A stretch of DNA of 64,000 nucleotides from an uncultured Curtobacterium sp. (GTDB lineage Bacteria; Actinomycetota; Actinomycetes; Actinomycetales; Microbacteriaceae): positions 1 through 64,000 of the forward strand of contig CAJYUW010000003.1 of NCBI GenBank assembly GCA_913778205.1, written 5' to 3'. The position numbers and the translations under genes are program-made. The notes beneath the pieces were generated by a model that did no database searches, was not told where the DNA came from, and saw only the letters and a program-made list of their open reading frames with translations. Shown one piece after another: positions 1-8,835 of this stretch. Within the stretch, counting starts at the first letter, position 1. Each line of letters opens with the position of its first letter.

Positions 1-84
1 CCGGGGGGGGGGGGGGGGGGCGCGCCGGAGGGGTGGCCGGGGGGGGGGTCGCCCCGGGCCTCCCGTCGGGCGGCGGGTCGCCGA
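1..84. other. G-homopolymer at the window edge
   Basis: Bases 3-20 are an unbroken run of 18 G, and a second run of 10 G lies at about 39-49. No coding region fits here. On the minus strand it lies just downstream of the Balon-like gene. It may be a genuine low-complexity tract or a sequencing or contig-end artefact; nothing else in the window resembles it. Confidence 0.6.
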
Positions 85-1242
85 TCAGGCGGGGACCGCT
101 GGGCCGACCGGCCAGCGCAGGAGCGCCGCCGCGGCGGCACCGCCCGGCAGTGACGCCGCGTTGACGAGCACGAGCTCCGCGTCGGTGAGCACAGCCGCAC
201 GGACGAGCGCGCAGACGGCCGGCACGGCGCCGATCACCGGGACGCCGCCGGCCTGCTCCGGGGCGGTCGCCACCCACGGCGCGGCACCGAGGGCGAGGAG
301 CGTCCGGTCGCCGATCGCCACGGCGTCCAGGGCGACGACGGACCCCTGCGCCTGCTGGAGCGCCTCGACCACGGGCCCGAGGCCCGTCACTGCCTGGTTG
401 TCGCCGCGGCCCACGTGCGTGCGGAGGAGGTCCTCGAGGTCGTGCCGGCGGGTGGCCACCACGCGGGCGAGCGCGACGTCGACGTGCTCCGCGAACGCCT
501 GCCTCGACGCGGCGTCCGCACGGGGGTCACCGGGGAACACGGACACGAGGGCGCTCGTCTCGGCCGAGAGCGACCGCACGAGCAGCTCGCGCGCGGTGAC
601 GTCCCCCGCGATCACGACGAGCCCGGGGCGACGTTCGCGGACCGCGGCATCGAGGGCGACCGCGAGCTCGGACTGGTTCTGCTTCCAGATCTCCTCGGTG
701 TGCTGTTGCCAGTGCGGCTGCTTCCAACCGGTGCCGGCCTTGGCGTAGTGCAGGGTGTCGTTCCGGCCCGCGACCTGCTGCTCGTCGGTCGTCACGGGGG
801 CGTGGCCGAGGCGGTAGCTGCGGAACGCCCCGCCTTCCTTGCCGGCGTGCACGACGAGGAACGGCAGGTCGACCGGGCGGTGGGCGACGAGCGGCACGAG
901 GTCGGGGACGGCTCCCACGCCGACGGACTCGGCACCGTGCCGGTGTCCGGGGAGGACCTCGCTCAGGACGACCGACCCGTCGTGGACGAGCACGTAGCGG
1001 CTGACGGGCGAGGGGACGCCGGCCTCCTGCTCGAACTCGGCGGCGATCGCGTCGACGACGGAGTCCGGAGCGCCCTGGGCACGGAGCGACTCCTCGACCG
1101 CGCGGAGCTTGAGCGCCGCCTGCCGCCTCGGGTCCTCCACGTTCCCGGAGACGTCGGCGTAGGCCCAGGCCCAGGTCCCCCCGTCCTCCAGCCGCTGTCC
1201 CAGGACCCCGTGCAGTTCGCTCGTCGCGTTGGTCGACGTCAT
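85..1242 (-). CDS. Balon/Rv2629-type ribosome hibernation factor (bacterial aeRF1/Pelota-like)
   Basis: This 385-residue protein resembles the bacterial archaeo-eukaryotic release factor family that includes mycobacterial Rv2629 and the hibernation factor Balon. Those proteins bind the ribosomal A site in stress or dormancy instead of catalysing peptide release. The clearest family segment is the Gly-Trp-Lys-Gln stretch at residues 172-175, followed by an HWQQHTEEIWKQNQ helix. No GGQ release motif is visible. Residues 200-385 look like the Pelota-like middle and C-terminal domains. The ATG at 1242 is chosen because GGAAGGAG sits 6 nt upstream; a longer reading to 1641 lacks support. It is transcribed divergently from the sugar ABC operon across 229 bp in which I recognise no clear promoter hexamers. 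Family assignment is from recall of the motif, so function is inferred. Confidence 0.75.
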   Translation of the reverse strand: MTSTNATSELHGVLGQRLEDGGTWAWAYADVSGNVEDPRRQAALKLRAVEESLRAQGAPDSVVDAIAAEFEQEAGVPSPVSRYVLVHDGSVVLSEVLPGHRHGAESVGVGAVPDLVPLVAHRPVDLPFLVVHAGKEGGAFRSYRLGHAPVTTDEQQVAGRNDTLHYAKAGTGWKQPHWQQHTEEIWKQNQSELAVALDAAVRERRPGLVVIAGDVTARELLVRSLSAETSALVSVFPGDPRADAASRQAFAEHVDVALARVVATRRHDLEDLLRTHVGRGDNQAVTGLGPVVEALQQAQGSVVALDAVAIGDRTLLALGAAPWVATAPEQAGGVPVIGAVPAVCALVRAAVLTDAELVLVNAASLPGGAAAAALLRWPVGPAVPA

Positions 1243-1471
1243 GGCAACTCCTTCCGCTCGGCGTGTCGGAGCAGGACCGCCCCGACGGCGGACGGGACCG
1301 TCGGACCCGCTCACGGTCCCCGGCGTCCGCGTTCGCCCACGATCCACCCGTCGCCCCGGGTGCGTCCGCAGTGCGGAGGCAACGTCCAGCGACCTGCGCG
1401 AAAGTACAGCAACGCTCGGTTTTGTGACAGGCTGGGCGGGACCCCGATCGACGACGAACCGGAGCCGTGCG

Positions 1472-2836
1472 ATGACGCCGACAGGCAGAAGAAGCCCCAT
1501 CACGAGACGACAACTCCTGGGCTTCGGCCTGGGGACGGCCACGGCGGGTCTCCTCGCCGGCTGTGCGGTGCCGGGCTCCACGAACGTCAACAAGGCGGCG
1601 CTCATCCCCGCCGCGTCGGGCGGCGAGACCGTCCAGCTCACCTACTGGGCGTGGCTCAAGGACCTGCAGAAGGTCTGCGACGTCTGGAACGCGAAGAACC
1701 CCCGCATCCAGGTCACCGCGAACTGGATCCCCGGCGGCAACAGCGGCGGGTACCAGAAGATGTACTCCGCGCTCGCGGCCGGCGGCGGCCCGGACATCGG
1801 GCAGGTCGAGCTCCGTCAGATCCCCGAGTTCATGCTCGCGAACGGCCTGACCGACCTCGCCCGGTACGGCGCGAAGGACTTCGAGTCGAAGTACGACGAA
1901 GCAGCGTGGGCGCAGGTGTCGTTCGTGGACGGCATCTACGGCATCCCGCAGGACACCGGCCCGATGGGCTTCTACTACCAGACGGCGATCCTCGAGCAGG
2001 CCGGCGGTGAGCCCCCGGCGACGTGGGACGACTGGAAGGTCCTCGCCGAGCAGGTCCGGAAGACCGGCAAGCAGAACTACCTCGAGGTGTTCCCGGTGGC
2101 CGACGCCTCGCCGTTCGCCGCGTACGCGCAGCAGGCCGGCGCGCGGTGGTTCCGGATCGACGGCGACGAGTGGGTCGTCGACATGACCGACGACAAGACG
2201 ATGATGGTCGCCGAGTTCTTCGACGGGTGCATCGACGAGGGGCTCGTCGACACCAGCGCCGGTGCGTACTCCCCCGGGTGGTACGCCGCGTGCGCGAGCG
2301 GACGGATCGCCGCCGTCACCAGTGCGAGCTGGGGCGACGCCCTCATCCAGTCGGTGCAGGGCGGCGAAGGCAAGTGGAAGGTCGCGCCCATGCAGACCTG
2401 GGGCGACACGGGCTTCGGGTCGAGCGCGATCGGCGGCTCGACGGCGGCCGTCCTCGCGAACGCGAAGCACCCGGCCGAGGCGCTCGAGTTCATCACGTGG
2501 ATGACCACGTCGAAGGAGGGCATCGACGCGATGATCAAGTACTGCGGCATCGGCTGGTCGCCCGCGGTCGACTACATCGGCGCCGCACGACAGCAGCCCA
2601 GCGAGTGGTTCTCCGGCCAGAACTACAACGAGGAGGTCTTCGTGCCCGCCTCGAAGGAGCAGAACGTCGACTGGTCGTGGTCCCCGGTCACGCAGTCCGC
2701 GTTCACCAGCCTGCAGAACCAGTTCCGTCGCAAGCTGACCGGTGGCCTGAAGCTCACCGACGCGGTCGAGCTCGCCCAACGGGAGATCGTCCAGTCCTTC
2801 CGGGACAAGGGCCTGAGCGTGAGGACCGCACGATGA
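1472..2836 (+). CDS. Sugar ABC transporter substrate-binding lipoprotein
   Basis: The 454-residue extracellular solute-binding protein (family 1) captures a sugar outside the membrane for the two permeases that follow. The N-terminus has a twin-arginine-like TRRQLLGFG followed by a hydrophobic run and the lipobox LAGC, so Cys31 is the predicted lipidated residue and export may use Tat. The body shows typical binding-protein stretches such as YYQTAILEQAG and a Gly/Ser-rich hinge. The ATG at 1472 has GGAG 7 nt upstream. Its stop overlaps the permease start (ATGA at 2833-2836). Co-transcription with a GH2 beta-galactosidase makes a beta-galactoside a likely substrate, which is inference. No ATPase is encoded beside it; such systems often share a distant MsmX-like ATPase. 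Confidence 0.9.
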   Translation: MTPTGRRSPITRRQLLGFGLGTATAGLLAGCAVPGSTNVNKAALIPAASGGETVQLTYWAWLKDLQKVCDVWNAKNPRIQVTANWIPGGNSGGYQKMYSALAAGGGPDIGQVELRQIPEFMLANGLTDLARYGAKDFESKYDEAAWAQVSFVDGIYGIPQDTGPMGFYYQTAILEQAGGEPPATWDDWKVLAEQVRKTGKQNYLEVFPVADASPFAAYAQQAGARWFRIDGDEWVVDMTDDKTMMVAEFFDGCIDEGLVDTSAGAYSPGWYAACASGRIAAVTSASWGDALIQSVQGGEGKWKVAPMQTWGDTGFGSSAIGGSTAAVLANAKHPAEALEFITWMTTSKEGIDAMIKYCGIGWSPAVDYIGAARQQPSEWFSGQNYNEEVFVPASKEQNVDWSWSPVTQSAFTSLQNQFRRKLTGGLKLTDAVELAQREIVQSFRDKGLSVRTAR

Positions 2837-3978
2837 CCGCCACCCAGGACCGCGCGACGGCCACCTCGCAGCCGCGCACCGGCTTCCGCACGAGCACCAA
2901 GGCAACGGCTGCCCAGAAACGGGCCCCGTGGATCCTGCTCGGCCCCTTCCTCGCACTGTTCGTCCTGACGTTCATCATCCCGATCATCAGCGCGCTGTTC
3001 CAGAGCTTCACCACCGTCGACCGCAAGGGGCTGTTCGGCGAGGACGGCGTCGTCGGCCGGTTCGCCGGGTTCGACAACTACGCGATCGCGCTGCAGGACG
3101 CGGGCTTCGTCGCCTCGATCGGCCGCATGCTCCTGTTCGGCATCGTGCAGGTCCCGGTGATGATCGTCCTCTGCACGATCCTCGCGCTGCTGCTCGAGTC
3201 GGCGAGCGCCCGCTGGCCCGCGTTCTTCCGGGCGGTCTACTTCATGCCGTACGGCGTGCCCGGCGTGATCGCCACGATCCTCTGGTCGTTCCTCTACGTG
3301 CCCGGGCTCTCCCCGATCGTGGCGCTGCTGCAGTCGATCGGGCTCCAGCCGGACTTCCTCGGCGCGAACAGCGTGCTGTGGTCGATCGCGAACATCGTCA
3401 CGTGGACCTACACCGGCTACAACATGCTCATCATCGTGGCCCAGCTGAAGTCGATCCCCGGCGAGGTCTACGAGGCCGCGAAGATGGACGGCGCGAACGC
3501 GTTCCAGGTCGCGTGGCGCATCCAGATCCCGCTCATCGCACCCGCGCTCGTGCTCACGACGGTCTTCTCGATCATCGGCACACTGCAGCTCTTCGCGGAG
3601 CCGCAGATCCTGTCCACGGTCGCACCCGCGATCGACACCGAGTACACCCCGAACTACGCCGCCTACACGAACGCGTTCGCGTTCAACGAGTACGGCGTCG
3701 CCTCGGCCCAGGCCGTGATCATCGCGCTGGCCGCGTTCATCCTGTCGTTCGCGTTCCTCGCGCTGACGAACCGCCCGCCGAAGAGCGAGCGGGACCAGCG
3801 GAAGCGCGCGAAGCGCGACGGCCTGGAGGCACGGCGTGAGCTCCAGACGCGCGTCACCGCCGACGGTGGGTCGCGACCCGCCACCGGCGTCGCGAACCGC
3901 AGCACGACCACCGGAGCCGCACCGCGCCTCCAGACCGGCAGCAGCCAGCAGAACGGAACGAAGGGGGCGGAAGCATGA
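2833..3978 (+). CDS. Sugar ABC transporter permease (first)
   Basis: MalF/LacF-type inner-membrane subunit of 381 residues. A hydrophilic N-terminus of about 35 residues precedes six predicted membrane segments, the first at about residues 34-56. The EAA cytoplasmic loop that contacts the ATPase is visible at residues 211-237 (EVYEAAKMDGANAFQ, then IPLI). The last 60 residues are charged and Ala/Thr/Gly-rich, longer than usual for the family. The start codon overlaps the stop of the binding-protein gene in ATGA, and its own stop overlaps the next start in the same way, so the three genes are probably translationally coupled. Confidence 0.92.
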   Translation: MTATQDRATATSQPRTGFRTSTKATAAQKRAPWILLGPFLALFVLTFIIPIISALFQSFTTVDRKGLFGEDGVVGRFAGFDNYAIALQDAGFVASIGRMLLFGIVQVPVMIVLCTILALLLESASARWPAFFRAVYFMPYGVPGVIATILWSFLYVPGLSPIVALLQSIGLQPDFLGANSVLWSIANIVTWTYTGYNMLIIVAQLKSIPGEVYEAAKMDGANAFQVAWRIQIPLIAPALVLTTVFSIIGTLQLFAEPQILSTVAPAIDTEYTPNYAAYTNAFAFNEYGVASAQAVIIALAAFILSFAFLALTNRPPKSERDQRKRAKRDGLEARRELQTRVTADGGSRPATGVANRSTTTGAAPRLQTGSSQQNGTKGAEA

Positions 3979-4910
3979 CCAGTGAAGCCATCGAGGCGCC
4001 AGTGACCAAGCGGGCCGCCGAGCCCGTGGACACCACGTCGATCACGGCGCACCAGCGCCGGAAGCTCGACCGCTCCGGGAAGTCCCAGATCGTCGTGACG
4101 GGGATCCTCGTCATCGTCGCGATCTACTTCCTGGTGCCGCTGTACTGGGTCGTCATCGCGGCGACGAAGACCACCGGGGCACTGTTCGCGACGAACGGGT
4201 TCTGGTTCGGCGGCGAGTTCGCGCTCTTCAGCAACATCGCGCAGGTGTTCTCGTACGACGGCGGCATCTTCGTCCGGTGGATCGCGAACAGCATCCTGTA
4301 CTCGGGCGTCGGTGCCGTGCTCGCGACGTACTTCGCCGCCGCGGGTGGCTACGCCCTCGCGAAGTACGAGTTCCGCGGTCGGCAGCTCGTCTTCGGCACA
4401 ATCCTCGGCGGCGTGCTCGTCCCCGGGACCGCGACGGCGCTGCCGCTGTTCCTGCTGTTCTCGACGCTCGGCCTGACCGACACGTACTGGAGCGTGCTCA
4501 TCCCGAGCCTCGTCTCCCCGTTCGGACTGTTCCTCTGCCGGGTCTACGCGGCGGCGTCGGTCGACACCGCACTGCTCGAACAGGCGCGCATCGACGGCGC
4601 CGGGGAGCTGCGGATCTTCCACACCATCGTGCTGCGGCAGATGACACCGGCGCTCGTGACCGTGTTCCTGTTCCAGGTCGTCGGCATCTGGAACAATTTC
4701 TTCCTGCCGCTCATCATGCTGGCGGACCAGAAGCTGTACCCGATCACCCTGGGCCTCAACAACTGGCGTGCGCAGGTCGATCGTCTGCCAGAGTTCTACC
4801 AGCTCACCACCGGCGGAGTGCTCGTCTCGGTCATCCCGCTCGTGATCGCGATCATCGTCCTGCAGCGCTTCTGGCGCGGGGGCCTCACGGAAGGATCGGT
4901 CAAGGGTTGA
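3975..4910 (+). CDS. Sugar ABC transporter permease (second)
   Basis: MalG/LacG-type inner-membrane subunit of 311 residues. It has an N-terminal cytoplasmic segment of about 38 residues, six predicted membrane helices and an EAA loop at about residues 200-226 (LLEQARIDGAGELRIF, then QMTP). With the preceding permease it would form the heterodimeric channel for the sugar bound by the lipoprotein. It starts in an ATGA overlap at 3975 and ends in a TTGA overlap with the beta-galactosidase gene, so uptake and hydrolysis are encoded as one coupled unit. Confidence 0.92.
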   Translation: MTSEAIEAPVTKRAAEPVDTTSITAHQRRKLDRSGKSQIVVTGILVIVAIYFLVPLYWVVIAATKTTGALFATNGFWFGGEFALFSNIAQVFSYDGGIFVRWIANSILYSGVGAVLATYFAAAGGYALAKYEFRGRQLVFGTILGGVLVPGTATALPLFLLFSTLGLTDTYWSVLIPSLVSPFGLFLCRVYAAASVDTALLEQARIDGAGELRIFHTIVLRQMTPALVTVFLFQVVGIWNNFFLPLIMLADQKLYPITLGLNNWRAQVDRLPEFYQLTTGGVLVSVIPLVIAIIVLQRFWRGGLTEGSVKG

Positions 4911-7900
4911 CCGTCACTGCACGACCATCCGCCGACTCGGCACTCGCCGACCTGGCGTCCACCACCCCCGGTTCCGACTCGCGTCTCGCGCCCCGCGCGT
5001 GGTTGCACACGGACGCCCCCTCGCTGTCACTGGACAGCGAGTGGGACTTCCGCTGGGCGCCGGTCGCGGACGTCCCGCTCCCCGGTGCCGACGACGAGTG
5101 GGGGTCACTCCCCGTGCCGTCGCACTGGGTGCTCCACGGGCACGGGGCACCGAGCTACACGAACCTCCAGTACCCGTTCCCCATCGACCCGCCGAACCCG
5201 CCGGAGGAGAACCCCACCGGCGACCACCGGCGCACGTTCTCGCTCCCGGGGTCCTTCGATGCCGCAGCACGTGTGCTGCTCCGGTTCGACGGGGTCGAGT
5301 CGCACTTCCGGGTGTGGCTGAACGGCACGCTCGTCGGCTGGAGCACCGGTTCGCGGCTCGTGACCGAGTTCGACGTCACCGCCCTGCTGCGGCCGGGGTC
5401 GAACGAGCTGCTCGTGCGCGTGCACCAGTGGTCGGGCGCGTCCTACCTGGAGGACCAGGACCAGTGGTGGCTGCCGGGCATCTTCCGCGACGTCACCCTG
5501 CTCGCGCGTCCCTCGGCACCGATCGACGACGTGTTCGTCCGCGCTGGTTGGGAGCCCGTGCTCGGGTCGGCCGCGACCGCGGGGACCGCTGCGTCGGGCC
5601 GGCCGTCGACCGGCACGGGGACGATCTCCGTGCCGACGATCGACGCGACGTTCCCGGTGCGGTTCTCCGTCCCGTCGCTGGGCATCGACGTCACGTGGGC
5701 GTCCGCGTCCGACGTCGCTCCCATCACCGTCGAGGGCGTCGAGCCGTGGAGCGCCGAGCTGCCGCAGCTGTACGACGCGACCCTGTCGACCGGTACCGCT
5801 GCGGGCGGCCGAGCCGGCGGTGAGACGGTCTCGCTGCGGCTGGGCTTCCGCTCCGTGCGGATCGACGGCGACCGGTTCCTCGTGAACGGTGAGCGCGTGG
5901 TGTTCCACGGCGTCAACCGCCACGAGACCCACCCCGTGCGGGGTCGGGTCTTCGACGAGGAGCACGCCCGCACCGACATGGCGCTCATGAAGCGCAACAA
6001 CGTCAACGCGATCCGGACCTCGCACTACCCGCCGCACCCCCGCGTGCTCGACCTCGCGGACGAGCTCGGCTTCTGGGTGGTCCTGGAGTGCGACCTCGAG
6101 ACGCACGGCTTCATCTTCACCGGGTGGGTCGGCAACCCCTCGGACGACCCGGCATGGCGTGACGCGTACCTCGACCGGATCGCGCGGACGGTCGAACGGG
6201 ACAAGAACCACCCGTCGATCGTGATGTGGTCGCTCGGCAACGAGTCCGGCACCGGGCGGAACCTCGCGGCGATGTCGCAGTGGGTGCACGACCGCGACGA
6301 CGAGCGTCCGGTGCACTACGAGGGCGACTACACGGGCGAGTACACCGACGTGTACTCGCGGATGTACCCGACGCTGCAGGAGACCGAGTCGATCGGCGGC
6401 GGCACCCCGACGCCCCTGCTGGAGTGCGGACCCGCCGAGGCGGCCCGGCAGCGGTCGAAGCCGTTCATCCACTGCGAGTACGTGCACGCGATGGGCAACG
6501 GACCGGGGCAGATCGCCGAGTACGAGGCCCTCGTCGACCGGTACCCGCGGCTGCACGGCGGGTTCGTGTGGGAGTGGCGGGACCACGGGCTCCTCACCCA
6601 CACCGCGTCCGGCCAGGCCTACTACGGGTACGGCGGTGACTTCGGCGAGGTGGTGCACGACGGCAACTTCGTGATGGACGGGCTCGTCCTGCCCGACGAC
6701 ACCCCGACCCCGGGGCTGGCGGAGTTCGCGGCCGTCGTCGCGCCGATCCGGATGTCGTCGTCGGACACCACGCTGCTCGTCGAGAACCGGTACCACTCGG
6801 CGTCGACCGCCGGCTTGCGCTTCTGCTGGACGCTCTCGCGCAACGGCGTCGTCGAGGCGTCCGGACGGTTCGCGCCGGGCGTCATCGCGGCACGGGCGTC
6901 GGCGACCGTCCCCGTACCGGACGAGGTGCTCGAGGCCGCCGCCGGCTCGGTCGCACCCGGCGAGGAGCTGTGGTTCGACGTGACCGCAGAACTCGCCGGG
7001 CCGACGGCCTGGGCGGACACCGGCCACGTCGTGGCACGCACCCAGCGGCTCGTCGCGAGCCGACCCGCGGACGCGCCACGGGCCTCCCGGCGGGGGTGGG
7101 ACGGCGATCGTCTCGGTGACGGGACCTTCACCGCCCGCGGCGACCTGGTCGGCTTCAAGGGCCACGAGGTCGCAGGTCCCCGGCTCGAGCTGTGGCGCGC
7201 ACCGACGGACAACGACCGGCTCGCGTCGCAGGGCGGCTACGAGACGGCCGATCCGGTGCTCACCGGCGGGGTCGGGGACCCGGACGCCCCGGCGTCGGCC
7301 GTTCGGTGGACCGAACGCGGGCTCGACCGGCTCACGCACCGGCTCGTGTCGGTCGAGCGGACGGAGCACGGGCTCGTGCAGCGGGTCCGTGTCGCGGCGG
7401 CGAACAGCGGGTGGGGCGTCGACGTCACGCACCGCTGGACCCTGACCGACGCTGGGCTGCAGCTGCAGACGGACGCCGTGCCGTTCGGGGCGTGGGACGT
7501 CACGTGGCCGCGGCTCGGCGTGCGGTTCGACCTGCCGGTGTCGTTCCTCGACGAGAGCGCGACGTGGTTCGGTACCGGTCCGGAGGAGTCGTACCCGGAC
7601 TCGTCGCACGCGGCCCGGGTCGGTCGGTTCACCGCGCCGGTCCGCTCGCTGACGGTCGAGTACTCGCGGCCGCAGGAGTCCGGGCACCGGCCGGGGCTGC
7701 GGTCGCTCGCCGTCGGCGACCTCTCCGTGACCACGGTGGGGGCGCACCGGGCGGGCTTCTCGCTCACGCCGTGGACCGCGCAGCAGGTCACGCGGGCAGG
7801 GCACCCGTACGAGCTGCCGACACCGGACCACGCGTACCTGTACCTCGACGCGGCGCAGCACGGGCTGGGGTCGCGGGCGTGCGGGCTCGACGTGCTGCCG

Positions 7901-7951
7901 GAGCACCAGCTGTGGCCGCACGCGGCGTCGTGGAGCGTGGTGCTGGCGTAG
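4907..7951 (+). CDS. Beta-galactosidase, glycoside hydrolase family 2 (LacZ type)
   Basis: The 1014-residue length matches GH2 LacZ enzymes, which hydrolyse terminal beta-galactosides in the cytoplasm. The acid/base motif WSLGNESG places the catalytic Glu at residue 446, and the nucleophile motif HCEYVHAMGN places Glu at residue 524, close to Glu461 and Glu537 of E. coli LacZ. The N-terminal jelly-roll (GDHRRTF, LRFDGVESHFRVWLNG), Ig-like domains and the C-terminal beta-gal small-chain domain (YGTGPEESYPD-like FGTGPEESYPDS) follow in order. The best start is TTG at 4907, sharing TTGA with the permease stop; GGAAGGA lies 11 nt upstream. Other GH2 beta-galactoside or beta-glucuronide specificities are possible, but length and motifs favour beta-galactosidase. 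Confidence 0.9.
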   Translation: MTVTARPSADSALADLASTTPGSDSRLAPRAWLHTDAPSLSLDSEWDFRWAPVADVPLPGADDEWGSLPVPSHWVLHGHGAPSYTNLQYPFPIDPPNPPEENPTGDHRRTFSLPGSFDAAARVLLRFDGVESHFRVWLNGTLVGWSTGSRLVTEFDVTALLRPGSNELLVRVHQWSGASYLEDQDQWWLPGIFRDVTLLARPSAPIDDVFVRAGWEPVLGSAATAGTAASGRPSTGTGTISVPTIDATFPVRFSVPSLGIDVTWASASDVAPITVEGVEPWSAELPQLYDATLSTGTAAGGRAGGETVSLRLGFRSVRIDGDRFLVNGERVVFHGVNRHETHPVRGRVFDEEHARTDMALMKRNNVNAIRTSHYPPHPRVLDLADELGFWVVLECDLETHGFIFTGWVGNPSDDPAWRDAYLDRIARTVERDKNHPSIVMWSLGNESGTGRNLAAMSQWVHDRDDERPVHYEGDYTGEYTDVYSRMYPTLQETESIGGGTPTPLLECGPAEAARQRSKPFIHCEYVHAMGNGPGQIAEYEALVDRYPRLHGGFVWEWRDHGLLTHTASGQAYYGYGGDFGEVVHDGNFVMDGLVLPDDTPTPGLAEFAAVVAPIRMSSSDTTLLVENRYHSASTAGLRFCWTLSRNGVVEASGRFAPGVIAARASATVPVPDEVLEAAAGSVAPGEELWFDVTAELAGPTAWADTGHVVARTQRLVASRPADAPRASRRGWDGDRLGDGTFTARGDLVGFKGHEVAGPRLELWRAPTDNDRLASQGGYETADPVLTGGVGDPDAPASAVRWTERGLDRLTHRLVSVERTEHGLVQRVRVAAANSGWGVDVTHRWTLTDAGLQLQTDAVPFGAWDVTWPRLGVRFDLPVSFLDESATWFGTGPEESYPDSSHAARVGRFTAPVRSLTVEYSRPQESGHRPGLRSLAVGDLSVTTVGAHRAGFSLTPWTAQQVTRAGHPYELPTPDHAYLYLDAAQHGLGSRACGLDVLPEHQLWPHAASWSVVLA

Positions 7952-7968
7952 AGCGCGCGGCGCGCGTT

Positions 7969-8030
7969 CGCACAACCAAAGTCACCCCGAACCACGCGGA
8001 ACCGTGGTTCGGGGTGACTTTGGTTGTGCG
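7969..8030. repeat. Perfect 28-bp inverted repeat with 6-nt loop
   Basis: Bases 7969-7996 and 8003-8030 are exact reverse complements separated by six bases. The element lies between the convergent beta-galactosidase and DUF3151 genes, so the RNA hairpin could terminate both transcripts, although no U-tract follows on either side. A diverged relative of the left arm (23 of 28 identical) occurs at 38924-38951, which suggests a dispersed repeat and not simply a terminator. Confidence 0.9.
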
Positions 8031-8079
8031 CTGGCGACTCGCACCGCGGGCGCGGCGCGGCGCGTCGCGTCGCGTCGCG

Positions 8080-8496
8080 CTACGCGCCGAGTGCGCGCAG
8101 CGCCTCCGGGTCGCTCTGCTCGAGGAACGCCGTCAGCCGCTCGGGCTCGCCGTCCTCGCCGATCGCCTCCGCCGCGCGCCGCAGGGCGAACAGTGCCCGG
8201 AGCACGCCGCGGTTCGGCTCGTGCGACCACGGCACCGGCCCGGCACCGCGCCACCCGGCCTTCCGCAGGGCGTCGAGGCCGCGGTGGTACCCGACCCGGG
8301 CGTAGGCGTACGACTCGAGGGTGGCGCCGCGCTCCCAGGCCTCGTCGGCGAGGAGCGCCCACGCCAGGCTCGACGCCGGGTGCGACACGACGACGCTCGC
8401 GACCGGGGTGTCCGCGGCGAGCGCCGACGTCACCTCCGGCTCCTCGGGCAGCAGGGTCTCGGGGGTGGCAGGGTTCGGCAGCAGGTTCTCCGGCAT
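8080..8496 (-). CDS. DUF3151 family protein
   Basis: A 138-residue soluble protein of a family confined largely to Actinobacteria and of unknown function. The mid region (SSLAWALLADEAWERG, YAYARVGYHRGLDALRKAGWRG) is the conserved helical core, rich in Trp, Tyr and Arg. The ATG at 8496 is preceded by CAGGCT six bases away, which fits a leaderless promoter of the type seen elsewhere in this window; there is no convincing ribosome-binding site. It is convergent with the beta-galactosidase gene and separated from it by the 28-bp inverted repeat. Confidence 0.8.
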   Translation of the reverse strand: MPENLLPNPATPETLLPEEPEVTSALAADTPVASVVVSHPASSLAWALLADEAWERGATLESYAYARVGYHRGLDALRKAGWRGAGPVPWSHEPNRGVLRALFALRRAAEAIGEDGEPERLTAFLEQSDPEALRALGA

Positions 8497-8504
8497 GCAC
8501 CCAG

Positions 8505-8555
8505 CCTGTCACGCCGGACGCCCTGTCACGCCGAACGCCCTGTCACGCCGAACGC
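8505..8555. repeat. Three tandem copies of a 17-bp unit
   Basis: Units at 8505-8521, 8522-8538 and 8539-8555 each read CCTGTCACGCCGAACGC, with one substitution in the first. They lie directly upstream of the DUF3151 start and also upstream of the ABC-F promoter at 8565. They could be a cluster of regulator sites or a slippage product. Confidence 0.85.
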
Positions 8556-8564
8556 TCGGAGCCC

Positions 8565-8835
8565 TTGCGCGGCTGCACCTCCAGGCCTAGCGTGGTGCCT
8601 ACCCCGTCGTCACCACGGGGTCGCGGTGCGGGACGACCGGCCGCCGACACGGGTGACGGCCACGGGGGTCCCCCGACGGAAGCAGACGGATTGCTGTCGA
8701 TCACCGGTTCCGCTCAGCCCACGCGCTGACACCGTGATCGCGCCCGCCGTCGGGCGCTCCGCCCCCCCTCGTGCTGACGCACGGTGGCGGCTCCGGTGTC
8801 GTGCGCCCAGCACCGACAACCGGGGAGGCACCCGC
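8565..8835 (+). promoter_or_regulatory. Promoter and about 240-nt leader of the ABC-F gene
   Basis: TTGCGC at 8565-8570 and TAGCGT at 8588-8593, spaced by 17 bp, form a plausible sigma-A promoter with transcription starting near 8600. The leader is long for this genome, where many genes look leaderless. It opens with a hairpin at 8601-8621 (7-bp stem ACCCCGT/ACGGGGT). It contains a possible TTG-initiated 12-codon frame at 8691-8729 whose ribosome-binding site is poor. Many antibiotic-resistance ABC-F genes are controlled by attenuation in such leaders; that role here is inference. Confidence 0.45.

Noticed and set aside
415-2010. Long plus-strand frame opposite the Balon-like gene, and many similar long frames elsewhere
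   Set aside because: High GC leaves antisense frames open. The translations are Arg/Pro/Ala-rich without family patterns, and they shadow well-supported genes.
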